Of a stretch of DNA of 14,411 nt, positions 1 to 7,613 are shown piece after piece. The stretch is from Chloroflexota bacterium (GTDB lineage: Bacteria; Chloroflexota; Limnocylindria; Limnocylindrales; CSP1-4). Positions within the stretch are counted from its first letter, which is position 1; the number at the start of each line of letters is the position of its first letter. A program made the position numbers and the translations under genes. The notes below the pieces were generated by a model. It worked only from the letters and a program-made list of their open reading frames with translations, was not told the origin of the DNA and did no database searches. The stretch is taken from assembly GCA_021777365.1 (NCBI GenBank), contig JAJYDP010000043.1, positions 1-14,411 of the forward strand, read 5' to 3'.

Positions 1-478
1 CGGCGCGCAGCAGCGCCGCCACGTCGAGGGCAAAGCCCGCCTCCACGGGTCCACGGGGCACGTCCTCCAGGCGCGCGCCGCGCTGCCGGGTGAGCACGCC
101 GTACATCGCGTAGGTCGGCCCGGCGGTCACCGCCCGACCGCCGGGTGGAAGGCACGTCTTGGCGACGAGGTCCAGGACCTCGTCCGCCCCGGCCCCCACC
201 ACGATCCGGTCCCGCGGCACCCCGTGCCGAGCGGCGATGGCGTCGGCGAGGCGCGCGTAGGTGGCGTCCGGGTACTCGTTGAGACGCGCGACCTCGGCCG
301 CCGCCCGGACCCAGGCGGGCAGCTCCGGTGGGACGCGCGGCGAGGTGTTGGTGTCGAAGCGGACGACCTGCGAGGGGTGGAGGCCGTACATCCGGGCGAC
401 CTCGTCGTCGCTCGCCTCCCACTGGTAGCCGATCGAGCCGTCCACGACCGCCTGGCCGTCCGCGTGCACGGCGCTCAC
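1..478 (-). CDS. hisC: histidinol-phosphate aminotransferase, N-terminal part (cut by window edge)
   Basis: HisC is a PLP-dependent aminotransferase that converts imidazole-acetol phosphate to histidinol phosphate using glutamate. About 159 residues are visible. Near the N terminus is a GYQWEASDDEVARMYGL stretch, then RFDTNTSP (the usual N-N-P-like region), LNEYPD, GAGADEVLDL (the phosphate/cofactor-side loop of class I/II aminotransferases) and TYAMYG. The lysine that binds PLP lies beyond the left edge. The GTG start at 476-478 overlaps the hisD stop in a GTGA, so translation is probably coupled. Family membership rests on these motifs and on the place after hisG-hisD. A HisC-like aminotransferase of other specificity is possible, but the context makes it unlikely. 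Confidence 0.9.
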   Translation of the reverse strand, partial: MSAVHADGQAVVDGSIGYQWEASDDEVARMYGLHPSQVVRFDTNTSPRVPPELPAWVRAAAEVARLNEYPDATYARLADAIAARHGVPRDRIVVGAGADEVLDLVAKTCLPPGGRAVTAGPTYAMYGVLTRQRGARLEDVPRGPVEAGFALDVAALLRA

Positions 479-1860
479 GAGGAGGACCCGCCGAACCGGA
501 TCTCGACCGCCCGCCGGTGCGCGATCAGCCCCTCGGCCTCCGCCACCGCCGCGACCGCCGGGGCGATGGAGGCCAGTCCCTGCCGATCCACGACCTGGGC
601 CTGCATCCAGTGCCCGAAGTCCTCTACCGCGAGCGGCCCGTAGGCCCGGGCAAGCCGGCCGGTGGGCAGCACGTGGTTCGACCCGGTCGCGTAGTCGCCC
701 GCGGACTCGGGGGCGTACGCGCCCAGGAAGACGGAGCCGGCGTGCCGGATGCGGGGCAGGAGGGCCTCGGCGTCGTCCACGGCCACCGAGAGGTGCTCCG
801 GCGCGTACTCGTTGACGAAGGCGATCGCGTCGTCGAGGCCGTCGGCCACCACCATCAGCCCGGCCGAACCCAGGGAGGCGGCGAGGAACCGCAGCCGGGG
901 CTGGGTCGGGAGCTGGCGGTCCAGCTCGGCCTGCACCGAGTCGGCCACCGACGCATCCGCCGCCACCAGGACCGCCGCCGAGTCGGGCCCGTGCTCGGCC
1001 TGGCTCAGCAGGTCGGCCGCCACGTGGGCGGGATCCGCCGTGGCGTCCGCCAGGACGAGCACCTCCGACGGTCCGGCGGGGAGGTCGATGCCGACGTCGC
1101 CCAGGACCTCGAGCTTGGCCGCGGTCACCCAGGCATTGCCGGGACCGACGATGCGATCGACCGGGGCCACCGTCCGCGTCCCGTACGCGAGCGCGGCAAT
1201 CGCCTGGGCGCCCCCCACCACGTAGAACTCGTCGATGCCGAGGAGCCCCGCCGCGCCCAGCAGCACGGGCGACACGCGCCCGTCGCGACCGGCCGGGCTT
1301 GCCACGGCGATGCCCCCCACGCCGGAGAGCCGGGCGGGGATGACACCCATCAGCAGCGAGCTCGGATAGGCGGCCTCGCCGCCCGGGACGTAGATCCCGA
1401 CCCGGTCCAGCGGGCGCCAGACGCGGCCGACCCGGATCCCGGGTGCGACATCCACCCACTGCTCCGCGGGAGGCACCTGTGCGCGGTGGAACGTGGTGAT
1501 GTGGCGTTCCATCAGCCGCAGTCCGTCGCGCAGCCCGGGGTCCAGTGCGTCCGCGGCCTGCCGGAGCCGCGCCGGAGGTACCCGGATCGGGGCCGGCGTC
1601 CCGGCAGGTGCGTCGGCCGGGATCGCCTCGGTCCAGGCGCCGCCATACTCGATTCCGAGCCGCTGCAGGGCCTCGTCGCCGCCCTCGCGGACCGCGCCGA
1701 CGATCTCCCGCGCCGCCGACCGCACGTCCGCGCCGCTCCCCGCCGTCCTGGCCACCAGCGACCGGCGCCCCTGGGGCGACACGGCGCGCAGGTGGACGCG
1801 CCGGAGACGCACCGGCTGCGCCCCGGAGGAGGTGGCCGGGCCGCCTGCGATCCCGGTCAC
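475..1860 (-). CDS. hisD: histidinol dehydrogenase
   Basis: HisD is a zinc enzyme that carries out the last two steps of histidine synthesis, oxidising L-histidinol through histidinal to histidine with two NAD+. The protein has about 461 residues, slightly longer than usual because of an N-terminal lead of roughly 20 residues. All the expected active-site groups are visible: zinc ligands Gln287 and His290 (LLSQAEHG), Asp389 (SAGDYATGSNH) and His448 (GLIAHRRAVEIR), and the general-base pair Glu355-His356 (EYAPEHL). The NAD/substrate region shows GIYVPGG and DRIVGPGNAWV. The start chosen is GTG at 1858-1860, which overlaps the hisG stop as GTGA. A longer frame reaches an ATG at 1935 but would overlap hisG by about 79 bases. 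It is the third gene of the leftward his operon. Confidence 0.96.
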   Translation of the reverse strand: MTGIAGGPATSSGAQPVRLRRVHLRAVSPQGRRSLVARTAGSGADVRSAAREIVGAVREGGDEALQRLGIEYGGAWTEAIPADAPAGTPAPIRVPPARLRQAADALDPGLRDGLRLMERHITTFHRAQVPPAEQWVDVAPGIRVGRVWRPLDRVGIYVPGGEAAYPSSLLMGVIPARLSGVGGIAVASPAGRDGRVSPVLLGAAGLLGIDEFYVVGGAQAIAALAYGTRTVAPVDRIVGPGNAWVTAAKLEVLGDVGIDLPAGPSEVLVLADATADPAHVAADLLSQAEHGPDSAAVLVAADASVADSVQAELDRQLPTQPRLRFLAASLGSAGLMVVADGLDDAIAFVNEYAPEHLSVAVDDAEALLPRIRHAGSVFLGAYAPESAGDYATGSNHVLPTGRLARAYGPLAVEDFGHWMQAQVVDRQGLASIAPAVAAVAEAEGLIAHRRAVEIRFGGSSS

Positions 1861-2705
1861 GGGACGAGCAGCTCGATGGGGAGGACCAGGATCCCCGAAG
1901 CCCCCGCAGCACGCAGGCGCCCCAGCAGCCCCCACACCTCGTCCGCGCCCACCACCGCGTGGACCGCGACCATGTCCGGCCGTGCCAGCGGCAGGACGCT
2001 GGGGGACCCGAGCCCGGGCAGGAGCGCCTCGATCTCCGACAGCGCCGCCAGCGGCGCGTTCATCATCACGTAGCGACGCTCCCTTCCGTCCACGACCGCC
2101 TGCAGCATCGTCACGACCTCGGTGGCCGGCCCGTCGGCGCCGGGGTTCGCGACCAGGATCGCCTCGCTCGAGAGGAGCGTCCCGACGGAGCGGAGGCCGT
2201 TGACCAGCATCGTCGATCCGGTCGACACCAGGTCCACGATGGCGTCGGCGAGTCCCATGCGGGGAGCCACCTCCACAGCGCCGCTCAGCGGGACCACGTC
2301 GACCGGGATCCCGTGCTCGCGGAAGAAGCGGCCCGTGTACGAGGGGTGCGACGTGGCCACCCGTGCGCCGGACAGATCCTCCAGGCGCTGGGCCGGCGCA
2401 TCGACCGGAACGGCCGCGTCCAGGTGGCAGCGCCCGTAGTGGAGCGACGCCCGCACCTCCAGCCCGCGGCCGGATTCCGCGAGCAGGTTCGCCCCGGTGA
2501 TCCCCATCTCCGCGACCCCGTCTCCCACGAACTCGACGATGTCCTCGGTGCGGACGAAGAGGATGTCGAGCGGGAAGTTCTCGCAGTGGCTCACCAGCGA
2601 GCGCTCCCGGGCGTCGAAGACCAGGCCCGCATCGCGCAGCAGGGCCAGGGTGGGCTCGAGCAGCCGGCCCTTGTTGGGCACGGCCAGGCGCAGGTGCGCG
2701 GTCAC
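1857..2705 (-). CDS. hisG: ATP phosphoribosyltransferase, long form
   Basis: HisG catalyses the first committed step of histidine synthesis, joining ATP and PRPP to give phosphoribosyl-ATP. The protein has 282 residues, which fits the long form with its own C-terminal regulatory domain, so no HisZ partner is needed. The N terminus reads LRLAVPNKGRL. EMGITGANLL and the PRPP-binding stretch DLVSTGSTM follow. The last ~75 residues (YVMMNAPLAAL to ILVLPIELLVP) match the HisG C-terminal ACT-like domain, where histidine gives feedback inhibition in the family. The start is the GTG at 2703-2705, overlapping the regulator stop as GTGA. An upstream ATG at 2816 opens the same frame but would add about 37 arginine-rich residues inside the regulator gene. 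It is the second gene of the operon. Confidence 0.96.
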   Translation of the reverse strand: MTAHLRLAVPNKGRLLEPTLALLRDAGLVFDARERSLVSHCENFPLDILFVRTEDIVEFVGDGVAEMGITGANLLAESGRGLEVRASLHYGRCHLDAAVPVDAPAQRLEDLSGARVATSHPSYTGRFFREHGIPVDVVPLSGAVEVAPRMGLADAIVDLVSTGSTMLVNGLRSVGTLLSSEAILVANPGADGPATEVVTMLQAVVDGRERRYVMMNAPLAALSEIEALLPGLGSPSVLPLARPDMVAVHAVVGADEVWGLLGRLRAAGASGILVLPIELLVP

Positions 2706-3073
2706 GGCCGGCTCACGCGCGATCCGGCCTCTGTCGATGCAGCGGCGATGCCGGCCAACCGCGCGCCGCGGCGCTCCAGCGCCTCCCGGTAGCCGCCGGT
2801 GCCGTGGTGGAGCCACTGCGCGATGCGTGTGACGGTCGCCGTGCTCGCGCCGGTGAGCCGGGAGACCTCGCCGTAGTGATGGCCGTCGGCCAGCAGGCGC
2901 ACGATCTGCCAGCGCTGCGCCAGGTCGTGCAGCTCGCCGAGGGTGCAGAGGTCGCGCATGAACCGCGACGCCACGGCACGATCGTCCAGGTCAACGATCG
3001 CGTCGAGCAGTTCGTCCGTCTCCGGCGTCTGCCACGTCGCTTCGGGTGCGAGCATCGTTGCGGCCCTTTCCAT
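2702..3073 (-). CDS. TrpR/YerC-family repressor, probable histidine operon regulator
   Basis: This is a small DNA-binding protein of the TrpR superfamily, closest in pattern to Bacillus YerC. Residues ~36-62 (SRFMRDLCTLGELHDLAQRW) form the conserved helical core. Residues ~66-88 (HYGEVSRLTGASTATVTRI) are the helix-turn-helix, with the GASTATVTR recognition helix typical of YerC. It heads the hisG-hisD-hisC operon with a GTGA overlap and faces hisA across a palindrome, so local control of histidine synthesis, with autoregulation, is likely. TrpR-family regulators of his genes have been proposed in Gram-positive bacteria. The ligand here is unknown; histidine is a guess from context. The ATG at 3071-3073 has no Shine-Dalgarno. 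An ATG at 3053-3055 follows GGAAAGG by 9 bases and may be the true start (117 residues instead of 123). Confidence 0.85.
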   Translation of the reverse strand: MERAATMLAPEATWQTPETDELLDAIVDLDDRAVASRFMRDLCTLGELHDLAQRWQIVRLLADGHHYGEVSRLTGASTATVTRIAQWLHHGTGGYREALERRGARLAGIAAASTEAGSRVSRP

Positions 3074-3075
3074 CC

Positions 3076-3109
3076 GTGCTGTCGTAGTAGCATGCTAGCA
3101 TGACAGCAC
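3076..3109. promoter_or_regulatory. palindromic divergent promoter/operator between the TrpR-like gene and hisA
   Basis: The outer arms are GTGCTGTC (3076-3083) and GACAGCAC (3102-3109), exact reverse complements. The centre TAGCATGCTA (3088-3097) is itself a perfect palindrome on the same axis. TAGCAT therefore reads as a -10 box on both strands: on the plus strand at 3088-3093, ending 6 bases before the hisA ATG, and on the minus strand at 3097-3092, preceded by TGC (an extended -10). hisA would then be transcribed with almost no leader. I see no good -35 for either direction. A dimeric HTH protein bound here would block both promoters, and the neighbouring TrpR-like protein is the natural candidate. 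Confidence 0.65.
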
Positions 3110-3867
3110 GCAGTGGCGCAGGCCGTCCAGCGTTCGATCTCCTCCCGTCGGTGGATCTGCTCGACGGCCGGGTGGTGCGCCTGCGGCGCGGCGACCCCGC
3201 GTCGGCCACGATCTACGACGACGCCCCGGCCGCGGCGGCCCGGCGCTGGGCGGCCGGGGGTGCGACGCTGCTGCACGTCGTCGACCTGGACCGCGCGCTC
3301 GCCGCGCGGGAGGGAGGCGGTGATGCGATCGGCTCCGTGGTCCGGGCGTGTGTCGGGGCGGGGATCGGCTGCGAGGTGGCGGGGGGGCTCCGCGACGAGG
3401 ACGCGGTGCGCCGGGCGCTGGATCTGGGCGCGGCCCGGGTGGTCCTGGGCACGGCGCTCCTCGCGCACCCGGAACTCGTCGAGCGGCTCGTGGCGCGACA
3501 CGGTCGGTCGCGCATCGTCGCGGCGCTCGACGTGCGGGATGGCCGCGCAGTGGGGGAGGGCTGGCATCCGGGCGCGCCCGGATCGCCCCTCGGGGGCGTC
3601 GTGGGGCGACTGCTGGCGGCGGGTGCCAGCATCCTCGAGGTGACCTCGATCGCCCGGGACGGCACCATGGCGGGCCCCGACCTGGGACTCCTCGCGCGCG
3701 TCCGGGCGCTGGCACCGGATGCCGTGCTGATCGCCTCGGGCGGGATCCGCGATGTGCGCGACCTCTGCGCGGTCCGCGACCTGGGCTGCGACGGAGCGAT
3801 CCTGGGACGCGCGATCTACGAGGGGGCGTTCACGCTCGCGGAGGCCCGGGCCGCGCTGGGTACCTGA
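3100..3867 (+). CDS. hisA: phosphoribosylformimino-AICAR ribotide isomerase (HisA)
   Basis: HisA is a TIM-barrel isomerase that opens the aminoaldose of ProFAR to the aminoketose PRFAR, the fourth step of histidine synthesis. It has 255 residues, the usual size. The first strand carries LLPSVDLLDGRVVRL with the catalytic Asp19. The second catalytic acid is Asp144 in ALDVRDGRAVGEGW. Phosphate-binding loops are GGLRDEDAV with GTAL, and SGGIRD with GRAIYEG; TSIARDGTMAGPD is the family signature of strand 6. A bifunctional actinobacterial PriA is the main alternative, but sequence alone cannot exclude that activity. The ATG at 3100 sits inside the right half of the palindromic promoter, with no Shine-Dalgarno, as expected for a leaderless message. 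It is transcribed away from the other his genes. Confidence 0.93.
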   Translation: MTARSGAGRPAFDLLPSVDLLDGRVVRLRRGDPASATIYDDAPAAAARRWAAGGATLLHVVDLDRALAAREGGGDAIGSVVRACVGAGIGCEVAGGLRDEDAVRRALDLGAARVVLGTALLAHPELVERLVARHGRSRIVAALDVRDGRAVGEGWHPGAPGSPLGGVVGRLLAAGASILEVTSIARDGTMAGPDLGLLARVRALAPDAVLIASGGIRDVRDLCAVRDLGCDGAILGRAIYEGAFTLAEARAALGT

Positions 3868-3873
3868 CCGCTC

Positions 3874-3915
3874 CGCGGATGGTCCGACAGGGCGGGCCCG
3901 CGATGGTGCGACAGG
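3874..3915. repeat. short direct repeat in the convergent hisA / EF-G gap
   Basis: The 85-base gap between the ends of hisA and the EF-G-like gene holds two imperfect copies of CGCGgATGGTcCGACAGG, at 3874-3891 and 3899-3915, that differ at one base and one indel. Between and overlapping them is the perfect 10-base palindrome GCGGGCCCGC (3892-3901). No hairpin with a T tract is visible, so I cannot assign an intrinsic terminator for either convergent gene. Confidence 0.5.
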
Positions 3916-3952
3916 CCGTTCGGTCGCCGGCCCCGCACGCCGGGCAGGCGGG

Positions 3953-6034
3953 TCAGTGCGCGGCCGCGGCCTCTTCCTTCCGGTGCGCGTCGATCACCTT
4001 CTGGGCGATGTGCGCCGGCACTTCCTCGTAGTGGTCGAGGGAGGCGGCGAACGTGCCCCGGCCGGCGGTGAACGCGCGCAGCTCGGTGGCGTAGGTGGAG
4101 AGCTCCGCCTGCGGCACCTGGGCGTGCACCACCTGCACGCCGTTGCCGGCGCTGTCCATCCCCAGCACGCGGCCCCGGCGCGTGTTCAGGTCGCGGTTGA
4201 CGTCGCCCATGTACGCCTCGGGGACCCGGATCTCGACGTCCATGATCGGCTCGAGCAGGACCGGGCTCGCGTCCTGGAGCCCCTTCCGGGTGGCCATGGA
4301 GGCGGCCAGACGGAACGAGAGCTCGTCGGAATCCACCGGGTGGAAGGACCCGTCGTACAGGGTGGCCTTGAAGTCGATCACCGGGTACCCGGCGATGACG
4401 CCCTTGGACGCCACGTCGCGGACGCCCTTCTCGACGCCGGGGAAGAACTGCTTGGGGACCACGCCGCCCACGACGCGCTCGGTGAACTCCACGCCGCCGC
4501 CCGGGTTCGGCTCGATCTCGATCCAGACGTGCCCGAACTGCCCGTGCCCGCCGGTCTGCTTCTTGTGCCGCCCCTCCACCTGGGTGCGACCCCGGATCGT
4601 CTCGCGGTACGGGATGCGTGGGCTGTGCGTGAGCACGGCGGCGCCGAACTTGCGCTTGAGCCGCTCCACCAGGACCTGGATCTGGTTCTCGCCAACGGCC
4701 CAGAGGAGCTGCTCCCCGGTCTCCACCTCGCGCTCGACGCGAACGGTCGGCTCTTCCTCGACGAGCCGGCCCAGCGCCTGGCCCATCTTGTCCAGGTCGG
4801 CCTTGGTCTGCGGCTCGATCGCCACGGCGAGGGTGGGCGCGGGGAAGCGGAGCGGCGGGATCGTCAGTGGCCGCTCGCGCGCGGTGAGCGTGTCGCCGGT
4901 CAGCGTCGCGGTCAGCTTCGCCACGGCGCCGATCTCCCCGGCGCGCAGCTCGCCCACGGCCTCCTGGTCCTTGCCGTGGAGCGCCAGCACCTGGCCGATG
5001 CGCTCCTCCTCGCCCCGGACGGGGTTCCAGACGTGGTCGTGACTCCGGATGGTGCCGGCGAGGACGCGGAAGAAGGTGAGCCGGCCCACGAACGGGTCCG
5101 CCGTGGTTCGGAAGACGTGCAACAGCAGTGGTGCCGCCGGGTCGGGCGCCACCTGGACCGGCTTCCCGTCGCCGCCGAGCGCGGCGATCGCGCCGCGGTC
5201 CACGGGCGAGGGAAGGTACGCGACGATCGCGTCCAGGAGCCCGTTCATGCCGATGCCACGGGCGGCAGACGTGACCACGACCGGGGCGATCAGGCTCCGC
5301 CGGACCGCGTCCGCGACGCAGGCCTCGAGCTCGGCGTCGGTGATCTCCTCGCCCTCGAGGTACTTGGTCATCACCTCGTCCGATGCCTCGGACGCCGCCT
5401 CGAGCAGCTGGTCCCGCCGCCGTGCCACCTCGTCGGCCAGCTCCGCCGGGACCGGGCCCGTGCTCTCCTGGTCGCCCTTCCAGGTGTGCGCCACGCCGTG
5501 CACCAGGTCCACGTAGCCCCGGAACGAATCGGCCGCGCCGATCGCCACCTGCAGCGGTGCGATCTTCTGGCCGAAGCTCTCGCGCAGCCGATCGAGGGCT
5601 GCGCCCGGGTCCGCATTCTCCCGCTCGCACCGGGTGAGGACGAAGAGCGCCGCCACGCCGGTGTCGCGGCCCAGCTGGACCGCCTTCTCCGTCCCCGCCT
5701 CGACCTCGCCGGACGCGTCCATGGCGATCAGCGCCGCGTCCGCGGCCGCGAACCCCTGGATCACCTCGCCCACGAAGTCCGCGTATCCGGGGGTGTCCAC
5801 GATGGTCACGCGGTGGTCACCGTGATCCAGCGACGCCACGGCGAGTGCCAGCGACAGGTGCCGCTTCTGCTCCTCGGGTTCGAAGTCCAGGCTGGCCGTT
5901 CCATCGTCGACCCGTCCGAGCCGGCTGATCGCCCCGGCGCTGTGCAGGAGATGCTCGGCCAGCGTCGTCTTCCCGGTGCCGGCATGACCGGCCAGGACGA
6001 CGTTCCGGAGTCGGGTCGGTTCGACAGTCTTCAT
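3953..6034 (-). CDS. EF-G-like translational GTPase (EF-G2 type paralogue)
   Basis: The 693 residues have the full five-domain layout of elongation factor G: a GTPase domain, a domain II beta barrel (~300-385), then domains III-V, with QTGGHGQFG and RGRVLGM in the domain IV-V region. Residues 16-23 are the P-loop GHAGTGKT. Switch II is DTPGYADF (80-87), with Tyr84 where EF-G has the catalytic His. Switch I (around residues 44-62) lacks the RGITI motif. The N-K-x-D base-recognition motif is replaced by T-R-C-E (134-137). These features point to the divergent EF-G2/FusA2 group, not the main translocase. Its role is unsettled; a mycobacterial homologue is reported to bind GTP without ribosome-stimulated hydrolysis. 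The ATG follows an AGGAAGG (minus strand, 6051-6045) by 10 bases. It stands alone, convergent with hisA and divergent from yebC. Confidence 0.9.
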   Translation of the reverse strand: MKTVEPTRLRNVVLAGHAGTGKTTLAEHLLHSAGAISRLGRVDDGTASLDFEPEEQKRHLSLALAVASLDHGDHRVTIVDTPGYADFVGEVIQGFAAADAALIAMDASGEVEAGTEKAVQLGRDTGVAALFVLTRCERENADPGAALDRLRESFGQKIAPLQVAIGAADSFRGYVDLVHGVAHTWKGDQESTGPVPAELADEVARRRDQLLEAASEASDEVMTKYLEGEEITDAELEACVADAVRRSLIAPVVVTSAARGIGMNGLLDAIVAYLPSPVDRGAIAALGGDGKPVQVAPDPAAPLLLHVFRTTADPFVGRLTFFRVLAGTIRSHDHVWNPVRGEEERIGQVLALHGKDQEAVGELRAGEIGAVAKLTATLTGDTLTARERPLTIPPLRFPAPTLAVAIEPQTKADLDKMGQALGRLVEEEPTVRVEREVETGEQLLWAVGENQIQVLVERLKRKFGAAVLTHSPRIPYRETIRGRTQVEGRHKKQTGGHGQFGHVWIEIEPNPGGGVEFTERVVGGVVPKQFFPGVEKGVRDVASKGVIAGYPVIDFKATLYDGSFHPVDSDELSFRLAASMATRKGLQDASPVLLEPIMDVEIRVPEAYMGDVNRDLNTRRGRVLGMDSAGNGVQVVHAQVPQAELSTYATELRAFTAGRGTFAASLDHYEEVPAHIAQKVIDAHRKEEAAAAH

Positions 6035-6091
6035 CTAGGGCAGCCCTTCCTGTGCGGGTCAGCGGGCGAAGGCCGGGGGCGCGGCCCGGTC

Positions 6092-6104
6092 ATTCTAGTA
6101 GAAT
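6092..6104. promoter_or_regulatory. palindromic divergent -10 pair between the EF-G-like gene and yebC
   Basis: ATTCTA-G-TAGAAT is a perfect 6+1+6 palindrome. TAGAAT on the plus strand (6099-6104) lies 8 bases before the yebC ATG, so the message would be leaderless or nearly so. The same hexamer on the minus strand (6097-6092) would start a transcript with a leader of roughly 50 bases for the EF-G-like gene. No good -35 is visible for either direction. The layout matches the hisA promoter. Confidence 0.6.
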
Positions 6105-6112
6105 GGCGCGCG

Positions 6113-6861
<749 letters not shown>

Positions 6862-6865
<4 letters not shown>

Positions 6866-7341
6866 TCGTCCTCGGGATCGACCCGGGCACGGCACTCACC
6901 GGATATGGCGTCGTGGAGCGCACGGGCTCCCGCATCCGGGCCATCGACTACGGTTGCGTGGAGACGCCGTCGGACCGGCCGCTGGCCGAACGTCTCCTCG
7001 AGATCCGCGCGTCTGTTGCGGACCTGATCGACCGCCATGGACCTTCGGCGGTCGCGGTCGAGCGGCTCTTCTTCAACCGCAACGTGCAGACCGCCTTCGC
7101 CGTCGGCCAGGCCCGGGGCGTGGTGCTGCTGACCGCGGCCGAGCACGGGTTGCCGGTCTTCGAGTTCACCCCGAACGAGGTCAAGACCGCCGTCACGGGG
7201 TACGGACGGGCGCCCAAGGACCAGGTGCAGCGGATGGTCCAGGTGGTGCTCGGGCTTCCCGAGCTGCCGCGGCCCGACGACGCCGCCGACGCGCTCGCGA
7301 TCGCCGTCTGCCTGGCCCACAGCCGGACGGCAGCGGCATGA
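6862..7341 (+). CDS. ruvC: crossover junction endodeoxyribonuclease RuvC
   Basis: RuvC is the Holliday-junction resolvase, a dimeric RNase H-fold nuclease that nicks the two opposing strands after RuvAB branch migration. The protein has 159 residues, a little under the usual ~170, missing only the variable tail. The four acidic catalytic residues are present: Asp7 in LGIDPGT, Glu67 in [10 protein letters not shown], and Asp140 and Asp143 in [12 protein letters not shown]. Residues ~75-90 ([13 protein letters not shown]) form the conserved dimer/DNA helix. The start is TTG at 6862, overlapping the yebC stop as TTGA and placing the IVLGIDPG strand at the very N terminus, as in the family. The TGA at its end overlaps the ATG of the following small ORF. 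Confidence 0.96.
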
Positions 7342-7613
7342 AGGGCTCCGGCAGCGCGATGGGCCGTATCGGCATCGTGGCGGAGCACGGCCGCGGGATG
7401 GGCCACAGCCGCGGGATGGGCCACAGCCGCCCGGCGGAGGGCGGCCGGCCGCGGGGCGGCATCGCGGACCTCGGTGGCATGGCCGCGGGCGGCATGGCGA
7501 ACCTCGGTGGCATGGCCGCGGGTGGCATGGCCGAGCACCGCAGCCTCGAGGAGCACAGTGACCCGATGATAGGCCCCGGTCGGACGACCCCTCCCGTGGA
7601 CTCGGCGAGATGA
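7338..7613 (+). CDS. unrecognised 91-residue Gly/Met/His-rich repeat protein between ruvC and ruvA (candidate)
   Basis: I do not recognise this protein. The frame opens with ATG at 7338, sharing ATGA with the ruvC stop, and closes with TGA at 7611-7613, sharing ATGA with the ruvA start. It therefore fills the ruvC-ruvA space exactly, in the joining style used by most genes here. The product has about 23 Gly, 9 Met and 5 His in 91 residues. It contains GMGHSR twice (residues 20-31) and an 11-residue unit [12 protein letters not shown] twice (45-66). Both DNA repeats, 18 and 33 bases, keep the frame. There is no signal peptide, membrane segment or known domain, and no Shine-Dalgarno. Open frames are common by chance in such GC-rich DNA, so it may be a non-coding spacer; the double overlap is the main argument that it is translated. 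Confidence 0.45.
   Translation: MKGSGSAMGRIGIVAEHGRGMGHSRGMGHSRPAEGGRPRGGIADLGGMAAGGMANLGGMAAGGMAEHRSLEEHSDPMIGPGRTTPPVDSAR
7391..7533 (+). repeat. in-frame tandem repeats (18-base x2 and 33-base x2)
   Basis: CCGCGGGATGGGCCACAG occurs twice in tandem (7391-7408, 7409-7426) and a third copy has begun (7427-7430). A 33-base unit starting ACCTCGGTGGCATGG occurs twice in tandem (7468-7500, 7501-7533), almost identical. Both lie inside the small ORF between ruvC and ruvA, and their lengths are multiples of three. Confidence 0.85.

Noticed and set aside
328..2073. Long plus-strand open frame opposite hisC/hisD/hisG
   Set aside because: It is antisense to three well-identified enzyme genes, and the translation has no recognisable family and biased composition.
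3892..3901. Intrinsic terminator for the convergent hisA and EF-G-like genes
   Set aside because: Only a loopless 10-base palindrome is present, with no T tract on either side.
3752..6112. Upstream extension of the yebC frame back into hisA and across the EF-G-like gene
   Set aside because: It is antisense to a clear EF-G homologue. The YebC N-terminal signature starts exactly at ATG 6113.
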